Notes under the pieces: generated by a model
What the model was told of the DNA's origin: nothing
Database searches by the model: none
Seen by the model: only the letters and a program-made list of their open reading frames with translations
Part shown: positions 29,375-38,632 of the stretch, piece by piece
How the letters are laid out: each line of letters opens with the position of its first letter
Numbering within the stretch: the stretch's first letter is position 1
Assembly: GCF_016785095.1 (NCBI RefSeq)
Contig: NZ_JAEKJB010000013.1
Coordinates: forward strand, 1-64,000
Length of the DNA stretch: 64,000 nucleotides
Direction of reading: 5' to 3'
Source of the DNA: Alloalcanivorax marinus
Lineage (GTDB): Bacteria; Pseudomonadota; Gammaproteobacteria; Pseudomonadales; Alcanivoracaceae
Made by a program: the position numbers and the translations under genes

Positions 29375-32180
29375 AATGCCGCTCCTCGCCGGGGCCTTCC
29401 ACGTTGGTCACGCAACGGCCGCAGATCTCTGGGTGAGCCGGGTCCACGCCGACATCGGCGCGGTGGTGCCAGCAGCGGGCGCATTTGGGATTCGGCGAGG
29501 GCGCCACCTTCACCTTGAGGCCGGCCACGGCGCTGGCCTCCAGTTCCGCCGGGGCCTGGGCCAGCGGCTGCAGAGCGGCGGTGGAGGTAATGGTGACGAA
29601 ACGCAGTTCGTCGCCGAGCCGCTCCAGCAGGGAGCGGACGTCGTCGTCCACGTACAGGGTAGCGTCGGCGGACAGGTTGGCGCGCAGCTCCTTGCGATTA
29701 CGGGCCTCCTCGATGGCCTTGTTTACCGCCTGCTTGACCGCCTGGATCCGCTCCCAGAACGCCAGGTCCATATCGGCGTCCTCGGGCAGGCCGAACAGGC
29801 CTTCGTACCAGGTGGTGAGGAACACCGAGTCGGCTTTTTCACCGGGCAGGTGCTCGTGGATTTCCTCGGCGGTAAAGCTGAGGATCGGCGCCATCCAGCG
29901 CGCCAGAGCCTGGGCGATATGGTACAGCGCGGTCTGACAGGAACGCCGTGCCACGGAGTCCTCGCGGGTGGTGTACTGGCGGTCCTTGATGATATCCAGA
30001 TAGAAGCCGCCCAACTCGTTGGCGCAGAAGTTGTGCAGGCGCTGATAGACTTGGTGGAACTGGTAGCTGTTATAAAGCTCGCGCAGTTCGTCCTGGACCT
30101 GGGCGGCGCGGGCCACCGCCCAGCGGTCCAGGGCCAGCATCTCCTCCGGCGCCAGGACGTTGGCGGCGGGGTCGAAGCCGTTCAGGTTGGAGAGCAGGAA
30201 GCGGGCGGTGTTGCGGATGCGCCGGTAGCTGTCCGCCACCTGCTTGAAGATGCTTTTGGAGACGGTCATCTCGCCCCGGTAGTCCGTGGAAGCGATCCAC
30301 AGCCGCAGGATGTCGGCGCCCAGCTCGTTCCAGACCTCCTGGGGGGCGATCACGTTGCCCAGGGACTTGGACATTTTGCGGCCCTGCTCGTCCACGGTGA
30401 AACCGTGGGTGAGCACGCCCTTGTAGGGCGCCGCGCCGCGCATGGCGGTGCTGGTCAGCAGCGAGGACTGGAACCAGCCCCGGTGCTGGTCGGAACCTTC
30501 CAGGTACAGATCCGCCGGCACGGTCAGCTCCGGGCGCTGTTCGAGCACGGAAAAGTGGGTGGTGCCGGAATCGAACCACACATCCAGCACGTCGGTGACC
30601 TTGCTGTAGCGCTCGGCGTCGGCGCCCAGCAGCTCCGCCGGATCGAGCTGGAACCAGGCCTCGATGCCCTCCTTCTCGATCCGCTTGGCCACTTCCTCGA
30701 TCAGGCGCGGGGTGTCCGGATGCGGCTCGGAGGTGTCCTTGTCCACGAACAGAGTGATCGGCACGCCCCAGGTGCGCTGCCGGGAGATGCACCAGTCCGG
30801 GCGGTCGCGCAGCATGCCTTCCATGCGCGCCTGGCCCCAGTCCGGCGTCCAGGTGACCTTCTTCACTTCCTCGCGAGCCCGCTCCAACAGGCCATGCCCC
30901 CCCATGGAGATGAACCACTGGGCGGTGGCGCGGAAGATGATCGGCGTCTTGTGGCGCCAGCAATGCGGGTAACTGTGGGTGATGCTCTTCTTGGCCACCA
31001 GGGTGCCGCCTTCCTGCAGCGCCTCGATCACCGGCCCGTTGGCCTTGGTGACATGCAGGCCACCCACCACCGGCAGGCCGTCGCGGAACACACCGTTGTC
31101 CTGCACCGGGCTGTCCACTTCCAGGCCGTAGCGCTTGCCCACCACGAAGTCGTCCTCACCGTGGCCGGGCGCGGTGTGCACGCAGCCGGTGCCGGCGTCG
31201 GTGGTGACATGCTCACCCAGCACCACCGGCACCTGGCGGTCCAGGAACGGGTGCTGGAGTTTCAGGAATTCCAGGGCACGGCCCGGGAAGGCGGCGGAGC
31301 GGCGAGCGCCGTCCAGCCCATAGCGCTCGGCGGCATCGTCGGCCAGGGCCTCGGCCACCACCAGCTCACGGGCGCGACCGTCCTGGTCGCCGCTGAGCAG
31401 CACGTAATCCTCATCGGGATGGACCGCCACCGCCTGGTTGGCGGGCAGGGTCCAGGGCGTGGTGGTCCAGATCACCAGCGCCGGGGCGCCGGCTTCCACG
31501 CCGGTGCGGGCGGTGAAGTCCGCCGGGTCCACGGCGGCGAACGCCACGTCGATGGCCGGGGACTTCTTGTCCTGGTATTCCACTTCCGCTTCCGCCAGGG
31601 CGGAGGCGCAGTCCAGGCACCAGTGCACCGGCTTGAACCCCTTGGTGAGCAGGCCCTTCTCAACGATCTGGCCGAGCGCGCGGACGATGTTCGCCTCGGT
31701 GTCGTAATTCATGGTCAGGTAGGGGTTGTCCCAGTCCCCGAACACGCCCAGGCGGATGAAGTCCTTCTTCTGCCCTTCCACCTGCTCGGCGGCGTAGGCC
31801 CGGCACTCCTCGCGGAAGGTACGCGCGTCCACCTTGTGGCCGGCCTTGCCTACCTTCTGCTCCACCTTGTGCTCGATGGGCAGGCCATGGCAGTCCCAGC
31901 CGGGCACATAGGGCGCATCGAAGCCCTCCAGCCCCCGCGCCTTGACGATCACGTCCTTGAGCACCTTGTTGATGGAATGCCCGATATGAATGGAGCCGTT
32001 GGCGTAGGGAGGGCCGTCATGGAGCACGAACTTGGGACGGCCGGCGGCGGTCTCGCGAATCCGGCGGTACAGATCCTGCCGGCGCCATTGCTCCAGCCGT
32101 TCCGGTTCGCGCTTGGACAGACCGGCTTTCATGGGAAAGTCGGTATGGGGAAGATTCAGCGTCGCCTTGTAGTCCGTCAT
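29367..32180 (-). CDS. ileS: Isoleucyl-tRNA synthetase
   Basis: Class I synthetase of 937 residues charging tRNA-Ile. The HIGH motif appears as GSIHIGHS, and KMSKSLGN is present. A large CP1 editing domain lies between them, with the WTTTPWTLPANQ segment. The C-terminus has a zinc ribbon (CARCWHH ... CGRC), marking the bacterial mupirocin-sensitive type. It overlaps ribF by four bases upstream and lspA by eight downstream. Confidence 0.98.
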   Translation of the reverse strand: MTDYKATLNLPHTDFPMKAGLSKREPERLEQWRRQDLYRRIRETAAGRPKFVLHDGPPYANGSIHIGHSINKVLKDVIVKARGLEGFDAPYVPGWDCHGLPIEHKVEQKVGKAGHKVDARTFREECRAYAAEQVEGQKKDFIRLGVFGDWDNPYLTMNYDTEANIVRALGQIVEKGLLTKGFKPVHWCLDCASALAEAEVEYQDKKSPAIDVAFAAVDPADFTARTGVEAGAPALVIWTTTPWTLPANQAVAVHPDEDYVLLSGDQDGRARELVVAEALADDAAERYGLDGARRSAAFPGRALEFLKLQHPFLDRQVPVVLGEHVTTDAGTGCVHTAPGHGEDDFVVGKRYGLEVDSPVQDNGVFRDGLPVVGGLHVTKANGPVIEALQEGGTLVAKKSITHSYPHCWRHKTPIIFRATAQWFISMGGHGLLERAREEVKKVTWTPDWGQARMEGMLRDRPDWCISRQRTWGVPITLFVDKDTSEPHPDTPRLIEEVAKRIEKEGIEAWFQLDPAELLGADAERYSKVTDVLDVWFDSGTTHFSVLEQRPELTVPADLYLEGSDQHRGWFQSSLLTSTAMRGAAPYKGVLTHGFTVDEQGRKMSKSLGNVIAPQEVWNELGADILRLWIASTDYRGEMTVSKSIFKQVADSYRRIRNTARFLLSNLNGFDPAANVLAPEEMLALDRWAVARAAQVQDELRELYNSYQFHQVYQRLHNFCANELGGFYLDIIKDRQYTTREDSVARRSCQTALYHIAQALARWMAPILSFTAEEIHEHLPGEKADSVFLTTWYEGLFGLPEDADMDLAFWERIQAVKQAVNKAIEEARNRKELRANLSADATLYVDDDVRSLLERLGDELRFVTITSTAALQPLAQAPAELEASAVAGLKVKVAPSPNPKCARCWHHRADVGVDPAHPEICGRCVTNVEGPGEERHYA

Positions 32181-33115
32181 AGTCCGTCGTCTTGTGCAAA
32201 GAAGGCTTTAACCTGCTCCAGGTCCCGCCACATGGCGGCCTTGAGTTGATCCAGGCTGTCAAAGTTCGTTTCCGGGCGCACGAATTGATGAAAGTGCACG
32301 GTCAGATGGGCGTCGTACAGATCGCCCTGAAAATCCAGCAAATGCACTTCCAGGCGGTTCTCGCGGCCATTCACCGCCGGCCGCGTGCCCAGGTTGGCGG
32401 CGCCGGGCCAGCCGCTCAGGCCGCCGCCGTCCACGCGCACCGCGAACACCCCCTGCAGGGGCGATACCGGTCGCTTGAGCGCCAGATTCACCGTGGGGAT
32501 GCCCAGGGTGCGGCCAATCTTGTCACCGTGGCGTACCCGGCCACTGATGCCATAGGGGCGACCCAGCAGGCGCTCGGCGAGGATGAAATCGCCCTGCTCC
32601 AGGGCGCCACGCACCCGGGTACTGGACACCCTCTCGCCGTCCACCTGGCAAGTGGGAGTATCGGTTACTTCAAAGCCGAACGCCTGGCCGGCCCGGCACA
32701 GATAATCGAAATCCCCGTCCCGGCCACAGCCGAAACGAAAATCGTCACCCACCACCAGATAATCAATGCCCAGCCCGGCCACCAGCAGATCACGCACGAA
32801 CGCTTCCGCGCCCAGGCTTCGGAAACGCTCATCGAAACGGGCGCACAGCACCTGATCCACGCCCTTGCGACGCAGGGCGATGAGCTTGTCACGCAGGCTC
32901 ATCAGGCGCGCCGGCGCCTGCTCCCCGGCGAAAAACTCCTGGGGCTGAGGCTCGAACAGCATCACCGTGGCCAGCTTGTCACGGGCACGGGCCTCGGCGA
33001 TCACCTTGTCCAGAATGCGCTGGTGGCCCAGGTGCACGCCATCGAAATTGCCGATGGTGGCCACGCACCCTCGGTGCATGGACCGCAGATTGTGAATGCC
33101 GCGAATCAGTCGCAT
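32177..33115 (-). CDS. ribF: Bifunctional riboflavin kinase / FAD synthetase
   Basis: A 312-residue enzyme that phosphorylates riboflavin to FMN and adenylates FMN to FAD. The N-terminal adenylyltransferase domain shows GNFDGVHLGHQ. The C-terminal kinase domain shows GRVRHGDKIGRTLGIPT. The ATG at 33115 was chosen because the family begins with MxLIRG; an in-frame 34-residue extension reaches toward murJ and lacks conservation. It overlaps ileS by four bases. Confidence 0.96.
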   Translation of the reverse strand: MRLIRGIHNLRSMHRGCVATIGNFDGVHLGHQRILDKVIAEARARDKLATVMLFEPQPQEFFAGEQAPARLMSLRDKLIALRRKGVDQVLCARFDERFRSLGAEAFVRDLLVAGLGIDYLVVGDDFRFGCGRDGDFDYLCRAGQAFGFEVTDTPTCQVDGERVSSTRVRGALEQGDFILAERLLGRPYGISGRVRHGDKIGRTLGIPTVNLALKRPVSPLQGVFAVRVDGGGLSGWPGAANLGTRPAVNGRENRLEVHLLDFQGDLYDAHLTVHFHQFVRPETNFDSLDQLKAAMWRDLEQVKAFFAQDDGL

Positions 33116-33185
33116 CCCGCCCTCGTCGCCATCCCGGAGCCGCCGCGCCCGCGTATCCGGGGGAAAAGAGGGCCGATTATAGAAA

Positions 33186-34760
33186 TCATCGGCGCAGGTG
33201 GCGAGGTCTGAGGCCAAGAATCAGCAGCACCAGGGCATAAATCGCCAATCCGGCCAGCACGATCACCGTCAGCCAGCCAATGCGCGCCATCAGCGGGCCT
33301 TCCATCCAGACACCGGCCTGGCGGGCAAGAAAATGGATCGCCACCACCATGGCGCCGCCGGCGCACAGCAACCGAACGCCGTGGGCGCCCCAGCCCGCCC
33401 CGGGCCGGTAGACGCCGCCCCGGCGCAGGCCGGCGAACAGCAGGCCGGCATTGAGCCAGGCGGACAGCGAGGTGGCCAGGGCCAGGCCGGCGTGCTGCAA
33501 CGGCCACACCAGGGCCAGGTTGAAACCCATGTTGGCGATCATGGCAATGACGCCGATCTTCACCGGGGTCTTGGTGTCCTGGCGGGCGAAGTAACCGGGC
33601 GCCAGCACCTTGATCAGCATGAACGCCAGCAGGCCGGCACTGTAAGCGCGCAGGGACTCCGCCGAGCGCAACACATCGGTGGCGCTGAACTCGCCATGGC
33701 GGAACAGGGTCGCCAACAGCGGCTCCGCGATCACCGCCAGGGCCAGGGCCGCCGGCACGCCGATCAGAAGCACCAGCCGCAGGGCCCAGTCCAGGGTACG
33801 CGAGAACGCATCCGGGTCCGCTTCGGCGTGCTTGCCGGACAGACTGGGCAGAATCACCGTGCCGATGGCGATGGCGAACACTCCCAGGGGCAGCTCGGTG
33901 AGCCGGTCGGAGTAATACAGCCAGGTCACCGAGCCGGTTTGCAGCAGCGATGCCAGCACCGTGTCCAGCAGCAGGTTGATCTGGCTTACCGACACCCCGA
34001 ACAGGGCCGGCGCCATGAGCCGCAGAATGCGGCGCACGCCCTCGTCCCGCCAGGCCATGCGCGGCACCGGCATCAGGTGCAGGCGGGCCAGGAACGGCAA
34101 CTGAAACAGCAATTGCACCACACCGGCGATCAGCACCCCCCAGGCCAGCGCCACCGCCATGCGCCCCTCGGCGAAGCGCGGCGCCAGGAACAGCGCGCAG
34201 CCGATCAGGCTCAGGTTCAGCAGCACCGGAGTGAAGGCGGGCACCGCGAACCGGCTCCAGGTGTTGAGAATGGCGCCGGAGAAGGCGGTCAGGGCAATGA
34301 AGAACAGGTACGGGAAGGTGAGCCGCAGCATCTCCACCGCCAGCGCCCTTTTATGGGGATCGTCGCCGAAGCCCGGGGCGAACACCCAGATCAACAGCGG
34401 CGCGCCCAGCACGCCGATCAGGGTAACCAGCGCCAGGGTACCGCCCAGGGTCCCCGCCACACGGTCGATGAGCAGCCTGGTGGCCACCAGGCTGCCCTCT
34501 TCCCGGGAGCGAGTGCGGTATTCGCTGAGCACCGGCACGAAAGCCTGGTTGAAGGCACCCTCGGCGAACAACCGGCGCAGGAAATTGGGAATCCGGAACG
34601 CCACGAAGAAGGCGTCGGTGCCGGCGGAAGCGCCCAGCAGGCGGGCCAGCACCACGTCGCGCACCAGGCCCAGCACCCGGGAGAGCAGCGTCATGCCACT
34701 GACTACCAGGGTGGAAGCCAGCAAGCCGCCTTTCTTGTCGTCTCTCGCCTGGTCGCCCAT
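33186..34760 (-). CDS. murJ: Lipid II flippase MurJ
   Basis: A 524-residue MOP-family membrane protein with about 14 hydrophobic helices that moves lipid II to the periplasmic face for cell-wall synthesis. The N-terminal GMTLLSRVLGLVRD and EGAFNQAFVPV segments are family hallmarks. The ATG at 34760 starts just before helix 1; an upstream in-frame extension of 59 residues is atypical. It heads the ribF-ileS-lspA-fkpB-ispH run and is divergent from rpsT. Confidence 0.96.
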   Translation of the reverse strand: MGDQARDDKKGGLLASTLVVSGMTLLSRVLGLVRDVVLARLLGASAGTDAFFVAFRIPNFLRRLFAEGAFNQAFVPVLSEYRTRSREEGSLVATRLLIDRVAGTLGGTLALVTLIGVLGAPLLIWVFAPGFGDDPHKRALAVEMLRLTFPYLFFIALTAFSGAILNTWSRFAVPAFTPVLLNLSLIGCALFLAPRFAEGRMAVALAWGVLIAGVVQLLFQLPFLARLHLMPVPRMAWRDEGVRRILRLMAPALFGVSVSQINLLLDTVLASLLQTGSVTWLYYSDRLTELPLGVFAIAIGTVILPSLSGKHAEADPDAFSRTLDWALRLVLLIGVPAALALAVIAEPLLATLFRHGEFSATDVLRSAESLRAYSAGLLAFMLIKVLAPGYFARQDTKTPVKIGVIAMIANMGFNLALVWPLQHAGLALATSLSAWLNAGLLFAGLRRGGVYRPGAGWGAHGVRLLCAGGAMVVAIHFLARQAGVWMEGPLMARIGWLTVIVLAGLAIYALVLLILGLRPRHLRR

Positions 34761-34837
34761 CAGCCCTCCGGAAAACCGACCAAGGGTACCCAAAGCACTG
34801 CCCGCCCGCCAGCGGCATGGCCCGGCCCGGCGGCACG

Positions 34838-34854
34838 ATCGCGGCCGAAGCCGC
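34838..34854. repeat. Degenerate REP-like fragment
   Basis: ATCGCGGCCGAAGCCGC matches the left part of the REP core with one change and keeps the GCGGC/GCCGC pairing. The GCTCC end is replaced by CCGCC. It lies between divergent murJ and rpsT. Confidence 0.4.
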
Positions 34855-34879
34855 CCGCCACGGTCGTGAATTCCCACCA

Positions 34880-34908
34880 TTGACATTCCGGGAAGGGATC
34901 GGCATGAT
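34880..34908 (+). promoter_or_regulatory. Sigma-70 promoter of rpsT
   Basis: A perfect -35 box TTGACA (34880-34885), a 17-base spacer and a -10 box CATGAT (34903-34908, four of six matches) point toward rpsT. The leader would be about 100 bases, long enough for translational control. Confidence 0.6.
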
Positions 34909-35013
34909 TGCGCACCTTCAAACCGGCCCACGGGCACTCGTGCGTCCCGGTTTCACCGAATCAAGCAGATCGACGGCTCGTCGGTCGTCAGTTAAAAAGA
35001 TAGGAGCAGGACC

Positions 35014-35280
35014 TTGGCTAACTCACCGCAAGCACGCAAGCGCGCGCGTCAGGCGGAAACGCGTCGTCAGCACAACGCGGCGATGCGCTCCATGGTGCGT
35101 ACGTACCTCAAGAAGGTGAACGCGGCCATTGCCTCCGGCGACCAAGGCGCCGCTCAGGAAGCGTACCAAAAAGCGACCTCGGTGCTGGACAAGGCCACCC
35201 GCAAGGGCAAGTTTCACCCGAACAAGGCGGCACGCCACAAGAGCCGCTTGAACGCCAAGATCAAGGCCATGGCGGCCTGA
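35014..35280 (+). CDS. rpsT: 30S ribosomal protein S20 (TTG start)
   Basis: An 88-residue highly basic protein, beginning ANSPQARKRARQAE after the initiator. S20 binds 16S rRNA early in 30S assembly. The start codon is TTG, preceded by TAGGAGC at good distance. In E. coli rpsT also starts with TTG, and this weak start takes part in S20 autoregulation, so the same may hold here. It is divergent from murJ and ends at a long perfect terminator. Confidence 0.97.
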   Translation: MANSPQARKRARQAETRRQHNAAMRSMVRTYLKKVNAAIASGDQGAAQEAYQKATSVLDKATRKGKFHPNKAARHKSRLNAKIKAMAA

Positions 35281-35294
35281 ATCTGATCAAACTG

Positions 35295-35341
35295 GCGTCA
35301 GACAAAAAAACCGGCCTCTGGCCGGTTTTTTTGTCTGACGC
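35295..35341. terminator. Bidirectional terminator with 22-bp perfect stem
   Basis: GCGTCAGACAAAAAAACCGG (plus CC) is repeated in perfect reverse complement after a three-base loop. The A7 and T7 runs inside the stem give the core GC hairpin a U tail on both strands. It separates convergent rpsT and proB. Confidence 0.93.
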
Positions 35342-35378
35342 TGGACGCTCGAAGCCTGACACCTCCACCCCGCCGGCG

Positions 35379-36488
35379 TCAGGCTTCCATGACCACCATG
35401 TTGTCCCGGTGGATCAGTTCTTCCTCGTTCATGAAACCCAGCACCCCGGCGATTTCATGGCTCTTCTTGCCGCATAGCCGGCGGGCGTCGGCGGCGTCGT
35501 AGTTAACCAGGCCACAGGCCACCCGATTGCCCTGCTCGTCCTCGCAGGCCACCATCTCGCCCCGGGAAAACTGCCCGAACACATCCACCACGCCCACCGG
35601 CAGCAGGCTGGAGCCGGCCTCGCGCACGCGCCGCGCGGCGCCGGCATCCAGCACCAGCCGGCCGCGCATGCGCAAGTGCCCGGCCAGCCACTGCTTGCGG
35701 GCATTCATGGGTGACGTGTCCGGCATCAAAGTGGTGCCCGGCGCGCCACCATCGCGCAACTCGGCGAGCACCTCCGGGCGGCGCCCCGAGGCAATCGTGG
35801 TCATGGCGCCGGAGCGGGCCGCCAGGCCGGCGGCGCGCACCTTGGTGGCCATGCCACCGCGCCCCAGCCCGGAACCACCGCCACCGGCCATGGCGGCGAT
35901 CGCAGGATCGGACGCCCGCGCCTCACGGATCAGGCTGGCCGCCGGATTCTGGCGCGGGTCGGCGTCGAACAGCCCCTCCTGGTCGGTGAGGATCACCAGC
36001 CGCTCGGCCTCCACCAGGTTGGCCACCAGGGCCGCCAGGGTGTCGTTGTCACCGAAGCGGATCTCGTCGGTAACCACGGTATCGTTCTCGTTGACCACCG
36101 GCACCACCGCGAAGCCCAGCAGTGTCAGCAGGGTGCTGCGCGCGTTCAGGTAACGCTTGCGGTCGGACAGATCGTCGTGGGTGAGCAGCACCTGGGCGGT
36201 ATGCAGCCCGTGCTTGCGAAAACAGGACTCCCAGGCCTGCACCAGCCCCATCTGCCCCACTGCCGCCGCGGCCTGCTGCTCATGGACCGATTCCGGCCGA
36301 CGCGACCAGCCCAGGCGCGTCATCCCCTCGGCCACGGCACCGGAGGACACCACGATGGGCTCGATGCCGGCGGCGCGCAGCGCCACCATGCGATCCACCC
36401 AGAGCTGCATCAGATCCCGATCCAGGCCGCGCCCGTCGTTGGTGAGCAGGGCGCTGCCGATCTTGATCACCCAGCGCTCAGCGCTCAT
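35379..36488 (-). CDS. proB: Glutamate 5-kinase
   Basis: A 369-residue kinase, the first enzyme of proline synthesis and normally inhibited by proline. It has the amino-acid-kinase domain (VIKIGSALLTNDGRGL; VVPVVNENDTV; GTGG-like GGGGSGLGRGGMATK) and a C-terminal PUA domain (about 275-369). The ATG at 36488 lies 11 bases inside the end of obgE; a threonine-rich in-frame extension further upstream is just obgE acid-tail sequence read in another frame. The obgE-proB order is conserved. Confidence 0.96.
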   Translation of the reverse strand: MSAERWVIKIGSALLTNDGRGLDRDLMQLWVDRMVALRAAGIEPIVVSSGAVAEGMTRLGWSRRPESVHEQQAAAAVGQMGLVQAWESCFRKHGLHTAQVLLTHDDLSDRKRYLNARSTLLTLLGFAVVPVVNENDTVVTDEIRFGDNDTLAALVANLVEAERLVILTDQEGLFDADPRQNPAASLIREARASDPAIAAMAGGGGSGLGRGGMATKVRAAGLAARSGAMTTIASGRRPEVLAELRDGGAPGTTLMPDTSPMNARKQWLAGHLRMRGRLVLDAGAARRVREAGSSLLPVGVVDVFGQFSRGEMVACEDEQGNRVACGLVNYDAADARRLCGKKSHEIAGVLGFMNEEELIHRDNMVVMEA

Positions 36489-37656
36489 AGACGATCTCCA
36501 CGTCGTGGTCGTCGTCGTCATCATCATCGTTGTCCCGGGCGGCTCGGTTGACGCGCTTGATCTCCTGGATCTTTTCCCGCGCCTCGGCCTCCAGGCGATC
36601 GCGCAGGTCGCGCTGCTCGGCGGCGTATTCCGGATCTTCGCGCTCGCGCAGCCGTCGCTCCTCGATGGCGTTCATCAGCGCGTAGGTCAACTCCTCGCAC
36701 CCCACCCCGGCGGCGGCGGACAGGCGGAACACCGGCCCCTGCCAGCCCAGCTCCTCGACGATGGCATTGACCCGCTCCTCGGCCTCCTGGTCGGGCAGCA
36801 GGTCGATCTTGTTGAACACCAGCCAACGCTCCTGCTCGGCCAGCGCCGGGGAGAAACGATCCAACTCGTCGGCGATGGCATCGATCTGATCCGCCGGCTC
36901 ACCGTCCGGCGGCGCAATGTCCACCACGTGCAGCAACAGCCGGGTGCGCGCCAGGTGCTTGAGAAAGCGGATACCCAGACCGGCCCCCTCGGCCGCGCCC
37001 TCGATCAGGCCGGGAATGTCGGCCACCACGAAACTGCGATAGCGATCCACCTTCACCACGCCCAGGTTCGGCACCAGGGTGGTGAACGGGTAATCCGCCA
37101 CCTTTGGCTTGGCGGCGGAAATGGCGCGGATCAGGGTGCTCTTGCCGGCATTGGGCATGCCCAGCAGCCCCACGTCCGCCAGCACCTTCAGTTCCAGGCG
37201 CAGCCGGCGCACCTCACCGGGGATTCCCTTGGTGGTCTTGCGCGGCGCCTGGTTGACGCTGCTCTTGAAGTGCACGTTGCCCAGCCCGCCGCGGCCACCC
37301 TTGGCCACCATCACCGTCTCGCCGTCGGCGGTCAGGTCCGCCAGCACCTCGTCGGTGTCCACATCCACCACGGTGGTGCCCACCGGCACCTTGAGGTAGA
37401 TGTCGTCGGCGGATTTGCCGGTCATCTGCCGGCCCTTGCCGGGCTCACCGTTGCGCGCCTTGTAACTGCGCTCGTAGCGGTAATCGACCAGGGTGTTGAG
37501 GTTGCCGTCGGCGCGCACATAGACGTGCCCGCCGGCCCCGCCGTCACCGCCATCGGGACCGCCGAATTCGACGTACTTCTCGCGCCGGAAACTCAAACAG
37601 CCGTGGCCGCCGTTGCCGGCGCGAACATCAATGGTGGCTTCGTCGACGAATTGCAT
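36478..37656 (-). CDS. obgE: Obg-family GTPase ObgE/CgtA
   Basis: A 392-residue GTPase linked to 50S assembly and stress signalling. The N-terminal glycine-rich Obg fold (1-158) is followed by the G domain with GMPNAGKST, DIPGLIEGA and NKIDLL. The C-terminus is very acidic, with seven consecutive Asp then HDVEIVYER. An acid tail is usual in proteobacterial Obg but this one is strong. It overlaps proB by 11 bases; rpmA and rplU lie upstream, the conserved L21-L27-Obg cluster. Confidence 0.97.
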   Translation of the reverse strand: MQFVDEATIDVRAGNGGHGCLSFRREKYVEFGGPDGGDGGAGGHVYVRADGNLNTLVDYRYERSYKARNGEPGKGRQMTGKSADDIYLKVPVGTTVVDVDTDEVLADLTADGETVMVAKGGRGGLGNVHFKSSVNQAPRKTTKGIPGEVRRLRLELKVLADVGLLGMPNAGKSTLIRAISAAKPKVADYPFTTLVPNLGVVKVDRYRSFVVADIPGLIEGAAEGAGLGIRFLKHLARTRLLLHVVDIAPPDGEPADQIDAIADELDRFSPALAEQERWLVFNKIDLLPDQEAEERVNAIVEELGWQGPVFRLSAAAGVGCEELTYALMNAIEERRLREREDPEYAAEQRDLRDRLEAEAREKIQEIKRVNRAARDNDDDDDDDHDVEIVYER

Positions 37657-37732
37657 GGGACGACTCTTCAGAACAGGTGGATGGGTATTCTAGCGTAGCT
37701 TGCCGTTTGTGGCCCGCCGTCCGACAGCCACA

Positions 37733-37766
37733 AAAAAGCCCCGCGGGCCGAGCCTCGCGGGGCTTT
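37733..37766 (-). terminator. Rho-independent terminator between rpmA and obgE
   Basis: On the minus strand AAGCCCCGCGAGG pairs with CCGCGGGGCTT around a short loop, followed by six T residues. It would end much of the rplU-rpmA transcript before obgE. Confidence 0.82.
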
Positions 37767-37784
37767 CGTGTGATCCCGAAGGGA

Positions 37785-38045
37785 TCAGGCCACGGGCTCG
37801 ATCACCACGTACTTGCGACCCAGCGGGCCCTTGGTTTCGAACTTCACGCGACCGGCCTCGGTGGCGAAGATCGTGTGGTCCTTGCCCATGCCGGTGTTCA
37901 CACCGGAATGGAAGCGGGTGCCACGCTGACGGATGATGATCTCGCCGGCCTTGACTTCCTGGCCGCCAAAGCGCTTCACGCCAAGGCGTTTACTTTCGGA
38001 ATCGCGACCGTTACGAGTACTACCACCGGCTTTTTTATGTGCCAT
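37785..38045 (-). CDS. rpmA: 50S ribosomal protein L27
   Basis: An 86-residue protein starting AHKKAGGSTRNGRDS, the typical L27 N-terminus that reaches the peptidyl-transferase centre. There is no N-terminal cleavage extension of the Firmicutes type. It is 26 bases after rplU. Confidence 0.98.
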   Translation of the reverse strand: MAHKKAGGSTRNGRDSESKRLGVKRFGGQEVKAGEIIIRQRGTRFHSGVNTGMGKDHTIFATEAGRVKFETKGPLGRKYVVIEPVA

Positions 38046-38071
38046 GTCTCAATCCTCTAATGCGTTACGGA

Positions 38072-38383
38072 TCAGCCCTGGATCCCGGTGATTTTCACCG
38101 CCGTGTACCACTGGCGATGGCCTTGCTGCTTGCGGGAGTGCTTGCGGCGACGGAACTTGACGATTTTCACCTTCTTGTGGCGGCCTTGCTCGACCACCTC
38201 GGCGGAAACCTTGGCGCCGTCCAGCAGGGGCTGGCCCACCTTGACGTCGTCGCCGTCGGCAACCAGCAGCACCTGATCGAACTCCACGGTCTCACCGGTG
38301 GCCACTTCGATCTTCTCCACGCGCAGGGTATCACCCTCTTCAACGCGGTACTGCTTGCCACCCGTCTTGATGACTGCGTACAT
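38072..38383 (-). CDS. rplU: 50S ribosomal protein L21
   Basis: A 103-residue protein with MYAVIKTGGKQYRV at the start and the family signature KVKIVKFRRRKHSRKQQGHRQ (abbreviated here by its Lys/Arg cluster around residues 70-90). The ATG at 38383 gives the standard length. A good promoter lies at 38477-38505. It is divergent from ispB, the usual arrangement in gammaproteobacteria. Confidence 0.98.
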   Translation of the reverse strand: MYAVIKTGGKQYRVEEGDTLRVEKIEVATGETVEFDQVLLVADGDDVKVGQPLLDGAKVSAEVVEQGRHKKVKIVKFRRRKHSRKQQGHRQWYTAVKITGIQG

Positions 38384-38476
38384 CTTGCTTGCTCCGGATA
38401 AATCCACTCGCGGGCGGGCGTCCACATTCGGGAGGCCACTTTCGGTGCCCGGGGGATGATGAAAACAGGGTCGCGA

Positions 38477-38505
38477 AGTGTACGCTAACCGGAGCCTCTT
38501 CTCAA
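38477..38505 (-). promoter_or_regulatory. Sigma-70 promoter of rplU-rpmA
   Basis: On the minus strand TTGAGA (38500-38505), 17 bases, and TACACT (38477-38482) form a good promoter about 95 bases before the rplU ATG. Confidence 0.65.
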
Positions 38506-38565
38506 GAGGCCCGCGGCCATCCCCGGAGCCGCCCCGCGCGGCGGCTTCACCGGCGATGGCTTTTC

Positions 38566-38593
38566 TTGACTGATCGGGCCCCGCTGCTAGCAT
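38566..38593 (+). promoter_or_regulatory. Sigma-70 promoter of ispB
   Basis: TTGACT (38566-38571), 16 bases, and TAGCAT (38588-38593) lie 40 bases before the ispB ATG. Confidence 0.65.
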
Positions 38594-38632
38594 TGCCCGC
38601 TGTTCACGCCCCCTTTTTTGGAAACGCGCTCC

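Noticed and set aside
29316..32249. A 977-codon open frame opposite ileS
   Set aside because: Same reason: the codon pattern mirrors ileS, and the frame also runs across lspA and ribF ends.
36489..36527. A threonine-rich N-terminal extension of ProB
   Set aside because: It is the acid-tail DNA of obgE read in another frame. The ATG at 36488 fits the family.
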